Source: Planctomycetota bacterium
GTDB taxonomy: Bacteria; Planctomycetota; Phycisphaerae; Sedimentisphaerales; Anaerobacaceae
Assembly: GCA_023135255.1 (NCBI GenBank)
Contig: JAGLTN010000449.1
Location: forward strand, 1-16,859
DNA: 16,859 bases
Direction: 5' to 3'
In this document: in pieces, positions 15,888-16,859 of the stretch
Position numbering within the stretch: position 1 is the first letter of the stretch
Layout: each line of letters starts with the position of its first letter
Program-made: the position numbers and the translations under genes
The notes under the pieces: generated by a model
Seen by the model: only the letters and a program-made list of their open reading frames with translations
Database searches by the model: none
What the model was told of the DNA's origin: nothing

Positions 15888-15935
15888 AGCAGTATACATC
15901 TCTATATACTGCTGAAATTGCATATTGGTTTCAGC
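15888..15935. promoter_or_regulatory. Two overlapping, mutually exclusive hairpins
   Basis: AGCAGTATA (15888-15896) pairs perfectly with TATACTGCT (15905-15913). GCTGAAA (15911-15917) pairs perfectly with TTTCAGC (15929-15935). They share 15911-15913, so both cannot form completely. CAGCAG at 15950-15955 offers a third partner for CTGCTG (15909-15914). Neither strand has a proper T-tract directly after a stem, though TTATTTTG follows on the plus strand. Function is unknown. Confidence 0.4.
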
Positions 15936-16120
15936 TTATTTTGTGTTTACAGCAGCAAAAGTTGTGATATTTGGCTTATTGGCGGTTAAAAATTGTTTTC
16001 CCCCCGGTTTTTGTCACGATTTTCTTTTTTTGGTAGGAATAACGGGGTGGGTAAATCGGTGCATTATAACCTCTCGCCAAGTGTCCGTTATCCGTTTTAG
16101 CACCTGAGGTGCCGTCCTTT

Positions 16121-16636
16121 TTATTCCCTGGCCCAGTTGCCCCATACTCTGAGATACTCAGGTAAAGTTAACATTCCGTCTGCATTCATATCGAATTCAT
16201 CGAAAACATCTTTCGCCTTAAATTCATCTTTTGTCAGTTTGCCGTCATTATTTTTGTCCATCTGTTCATAGATCGATTTGGCTTCATCGGTAATTATTCT
16301 GTTGTTAACATACTCAGCTTCGGTTGCTATACCGTCTTTGTTACGGTCTGTCGCAGCGAAAATCTTTCTCCTGACCATTTCATTCATGTGCCTTGAGTTT
16401 TTTACATATTGCTCCTCGGTCAGTTGACCATCTCCATCGGCGTCCATCCTGCCGAAGATATTTTTATATTGCTGAATATCCTGCTCGGATGCCGCTTCTG
16501 TCCCTTTTGCTCCCATCATGGCAAGTATCTGACGATGGTTTTTTGGCGCAACTGAATTATCTTTACCACATCCTGAAATTATAAAAATCAGCATAGATGT
16601 GAATATGGCTATATACAAAGTCAATGGCCTGAACAT
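16121..16636 (-). CDS. EF-hand calcium-binding lipoprotein
   Basis: 171 residues. A hydrophobic signal with lipobox IISGC places the lipidated Cys at residue 23, so the mature protein should be membrane-anchored outside the cytoplasm. Four EF-hand loops follow: DADGDGQLTEEQ (65-76), DRNKDGIATEAE (97-108), DKNNDGKLTKDE (127-138) and DMNADGMLTLPE (149-160). Loops 2-4 have the calcium ligands at positions 1, 3, 5 and 12. Loop 1 ends in Gln instead of Glu, so it may bind less well. It has no catalytic domain and is likely a calcium sensor, buffer or adaptor. ATG 16636 follows AGGAG by 7 bases. It is a single gene on the minus strand, with an upstream element shared with the protease gene. Confidence 0.88.
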   Translation of the reverse strand: MFRPLTLYIAIFTSMLIFIISGCGKDNSVAPKNHRQILAMMGAKGTEAASEQDIQQYKNIFGRMDADGDGQLTEEQYVKNSRHMNEMVRRKIFAATDRNKDGIATEAEYVNNRIITDEAKSIYEQMDKNNDGKLTKDEFKAKDVFDEFDMNADGMLTLPEYLRVWGNWARE

Positions 16637-16672
16637 GTGCGATCTCCTGTCTGCAAAAATGTCTCGTTAATT

Positions 16673-16709
16673 ATTATATCTTGTCCAACTCAAACTTGCC
16701 CAACTCAAA
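16673..16709 (-). promoter_or_regulatory. Tandem 15-base repeat next to a TATAAT box before the EF-hand gene
   Basis: CTTGTCCAACTCAAA (16680-16694) is followed at once by CTTGCCCAACTCAAA (16695-16709), one mismatch. On the minus strand these two copies run straight into TATAAT (16678-16673), 36 bases before ATG 16636. There is no good -35 at the right distance, so the repeats may be activator sites replacing it. Alternatively the true promoter is the TATAAT inside the element farther upstream. Confidence 0.4.
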
Positions 16710-16782
16710 AGCAGAATCCGATTACATCAAAGAATCTCTATGGAACCACAAATTTAGCATAAGTTTTTACAAAATCAAATAT

Positions 16783-16853
16783 TATACCCTTGAAGGCTAA
16801 GAAAATTCCGCGAATGGGCCAGATTTGCTGAAATCGATTTTCAAAAATTTACC
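16783..16853 (-). promoter_or_regulatory. Upstream element, copy 2 (before the EF-hand gene)
   Basis: Exact copy of the 18-base TATACCCTTGAAGGCTAA of copy 1, then AAA, CCGCGA, CGATTTT and TTTACC in the same order with small spacing changes. On the minus strand it ends in GGGTATAAT, a full -10 consensus (16786-16781), with GGAATT 17 bases before it. It lies 147 bases before ATG 16636. The rest of 16637-16859 shows no gene. Confidence 0.5.
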
Positions 16854-16859
16854 TTTTTT

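Larger units (their letters stand above)
15661..16120. other. 460-base noncoding gap between the protease gene and the EF-hand gene
   Basis: It holds the upstream element copy 1, the overlapping hairpins, and a 13-base palindrome GCACCT-G-AGGTGC (16100-16112) just after the EF-hand stop. AAGGCAA/TTGCCCTT (15733-15739, 15751-15758) may form a weak stem in the protease leader. No convincing gene is seen: a 60-codon plus-strand frame at 15925-16107 has no ribosome site and no recognisable domain. No clear minus-strand terminator for the EF-hand gene is visible. Confidence 0.6.

Noticed and set aside
15925..16107. 60-codon plus-strand hydrophobic frame
   Set aside because: No ribosome site, no recognisable domain, and it covers hairpins and the end of the EF-hand gene's downstream region.
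16100..16112. Palindrome GCACCT-G-AGGTGC as a terminator of the EF-hand gene
   Set aside because: The 1-base loop is too small unless pairs open, and no T-tract follows on the minus strand; it fits a protein-binding site better, without evidence for one.
1..16859. CRISPR arrays, insertion sequences, integrases, toxin-antitoxin pairs
   Set aside because: No spaced repeats, no transposase or integrase motifs and no small two-gene toxin modules were seen.

Overview
The window looks like chromosomal DNA of a moderately AT-rich Planctomycetota bacterium, most likely of the Phycisphaerae type. This is an inference from content: a LamG / dockerin-like / glycoside hydrolase polypeptide, a secreted calcium-binding EF-hand lipoprotein, a lysine-rich histone-H1-like tail and small trypsin-like secreted proteases are all familiar in that group. 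No rRNA or tRNA is present to test it.

Layout. (1) 2-2155, plus strand: the 3' part of a secreted glycoside hydrolase, closed by a clear terminator. (2) 2350-3756, plus: a secreted transglutaminase-like protein. (3) 3831-5987, minus, convergent with it: an MsbA-like ABC exporter carrying an extra PDZ-like domain between its first two membrane helices. (4) 5988-6698: a 711-base divergent region rich in structure. It holds a promoter for the exporter, a 106-base branched hairpin ending in eight T (candidate small RNA or terminator), interleaved inverted repeats, a consensus TTGACA/TATAAT promoter, and a leader of about 310 bases with an AGGAGG plus ATG-TAA minimal reading frame and a weak hairpin with a T-tract. 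(5) 6699-12752, plus: nusA, infB, rbfA, a lysine-tailed protein whose body resembles a catalytically dead endonuclease III fold, and hisG, closed by a bidirectional terminator at 12772-12810. (6) 12823-15660, minus: a trypsin-like serine protease followed 33 bases later by a secreted protein made of two diverged copies of one unit. (7) 16121-16636, minus: a four-EF-hand lipoprotein.

How the parts relate. nusA-infB-rbfA is the usual transcription/translation factor cluster, but rimP is missing upstream and truB/nrnA are missing downstream. A DNA- or RNA-binding-looking protein and the first enzyme of histidine synthesis take their place. The protease and the duplicated protein probably form an operon in the envelope. 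A related noncoding element of about 30 to 70 bases lies about 130-150 bases upstream of both the protease gene and the EF-hand gene, which suggests shared control.

The best candidates for something undescribed are the branched RNA at 6154-6259, the dead-HhH/histone-tail protein in the translation operon, the PDZ-bearing exporter, and the paired upstream elements.
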